A stretch of 6,064 bases of DNA from Pseudomonadota bacterium (lineage in GTDB: Bacteria > Pseudomonadota > Gammaproteobacteria > Steroidobacterales > Steroidobacteraceae), in NCBI GenBank assembly GCA_021781775.1, contig JAJXWE010000117.1, positions 1 to 6,064 on the forward strand. The letters are read 5' to 3'. Below, in pieces: positions 5,580 through 6,064 of the stretch. Below the pieces are notes generated by a model. That model saw only the letters and a list, made by a program, of their open reading frames with translations. It did no database searches and was not told where the DNA came from. The number at the start of each line of letters is the position of its first letter. The first letter of the stretch is position 1. Position numbers and translations under genes: made by a program.

Positions 5580-5981
5580 ATGATGAATGCAGTCGGCCGC
5601 GCGCAGATCGGCCAGTGGTATCTGCATCGTGACAAGGGCGAGGTGTTTCAGGTCATCGCCACGGACGAGCGCGCACGCACCATCGAGATTCAGAATTTCG
5701 ACGGCGACGTCGATGAATTCGACGAGGCGACCTGGCAGGGTATGCCGCTCGAGCGCGCCGAGCCGCCGGAGGACTGGACCGGGCCGATCGATGATGTGCG
5801 GCACGACGATCTGGGTTACTCGGAAACGGACATGCAGGCCGAAGATTGGCAGGAGCCGCTCGAGACTGTCCGGCCCGCCCCAGCAGCCTGGTCGGATGAG
5901 GGCGATGAGGCGGAGAGTGATATCGCGGGCGAGGAGATCGAGCAGAGCGCGCCGAGCGAAACAGGCATGGAGACGCGCTGA
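5580..5981 (+). CDS. Acidic DUF6763-like protein of unknown function
   Basis: This 133-residue cytoplasmic protein has no signal peptide or membrane segment. Residues 10-75 form the conserved part: IGQWYLHRDKGEVFQVIATDE, then TIEIQNFDGDVDEFD, then WQGM.LERAEPPEDWTGPIDDV (described here in pieces). From memory this matches DUF6763, a small family of Gammaproteobacteria; no function is known to me. The pattern of short strands around Gly and aromatic residues suggests a small beta-barrel, SH3-like fold (inference). The C-terminal 55 residues are low-complexity and strongly acidic (many Glu/Asp, with Ala, Ser and Pro) and probably disordered. It is divergent from the hydrogenase operon, so co-regulation is possible, but the family is not known as a hydrogenase partner. 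The start has two adjacent ATG codons (5580 and 5583). Confidence 0.88.
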   Translation: MMNAVGRAQIGQWYLHRDKGEVFQVIATDERARTIEIQNFDGDVDEFDEATWQGMPLERAEPPEDWTGPIDDVRHDDLGYSETDMQAEDWQEPLETVRPAPAAWSDEGDEAESDIAGEEIEQSAPSETGMETR

Positions 5982-5982
5982 T

Positions 5983-6018
5983 CTGCCGACGGTCGGTGTG
6001 CGCGGCGCAGGTCGGCAG
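5983..6018 (+). terminator. Possible terminator hairpin after the DUF6763-like gene
   Basis: CTGCCGAC (5983-5990) and GTCGGCAG (6011-6018) form a perfect 8-bp inverted repeat starting two bases after the stop codon. The 20-base loop contains a second small stem, TGCG/CGCA (5999-6002 with 6006-6009). Position and symmetry fit a terminator, but no T-run follows, so it could instead be an mRNA-stabilising hairpin. Confidence 0.4.
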
Positions 6019-6064
6019 GCCGTGGTCCGAGCGCTCCTGCAGGCCGTACGTCAAGAAGATATCG
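6019..6064. other. Non-coding tail at the window end
   Basis: No gene can be supported here. A 9-bp direct repeat GCAGGCCGT occurs at 6015-6023 and 6039-6047 (period 24), its first copy overlapping the end of the hairpin. The next gene, if any, begins beyond the window. Confidence 0.3.

Noticed and set aside
5653..6054. Minus-strand open frame opposite the DUF6763-like gene
   Set aside because: It is Arg/Pro/Ser-rich with no motif and no ribosome site, while the plus-strand gene has a strong ribosome site and a recognisable family core.

Overview
The window is high-GC bacterial DNA with tightly packed genes. It is dominated by one minus-strand operon (about 5388 down to 433) encoding a complete cytoplasmic group 3b [NiFe] hydrogenase, the NAD(P)-linked 'sulfhydrogenase' type. 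The small plus-strand gene at the right end resembles a family I know from Gammaproteobacteria (DUF6763). A gammaproteobacterial host is therefore my best inference, but it rests mainly on that one recognition and on base composition.

Layout from left to right. (1) 14-409, plus strand: a small Cys-lipidated lipoprotein of unknown function. (2) 410-430: an imperfect hairpin in the 23-base gap between two convergent genes. (3) 433-5388, minus strand, read right to left: beta subunit (two [4Fe-4S] clusters), a small stand-alone cyclic-nucleotide-binding-fold protein, gamma subunit (FAD, NAD(P), [2Fe-2S]), delta small subunit (three [4Fe-4S] clusters), alpha large subunit (NiFe site), and the maturation endopeptidase. 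Junctions run from 11-base overlaps to 11-base gaps, so this is almost certainly one transcript with translational coupling. (4) About 5389-5579: a divergent intergenic region that should hold both promoters; no convincing promoter boxes are visible, but there is a 7-bp direct repeat spaced one helical turn apart. (5) 5580-5981, plus strand: an acidic DUF6763-like protein with a strong ribosome binding site. (6) 5982-6064: a non-coding tail with a perfect 8-bp inverted repeat that may be a terminator.

How the genes work together. The alpha subunit splits or forms H2 at a Ni-Fe centre held by CxxC pairs at both ends of the protein. Electrons pass through the three clusters of delta, and through gamma and beta, to FAD and NAD(P). 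The protease at the end of the operon trims the 9-residue tail of alpha once nickel is in place. The hypABCDEF genes needed to make the Fe(CN)2CO group are not in the window and must be elsewhere. The most unusual member is the cyclic-nucleotide-binding-fold protein: it has no DNA-binding domain, and its phosphate-binding cassette lacks the residues that normally hold cAMP. It may therefore be a hydrogenase accessory or a sensor of another ligand rather than a transcription factor.
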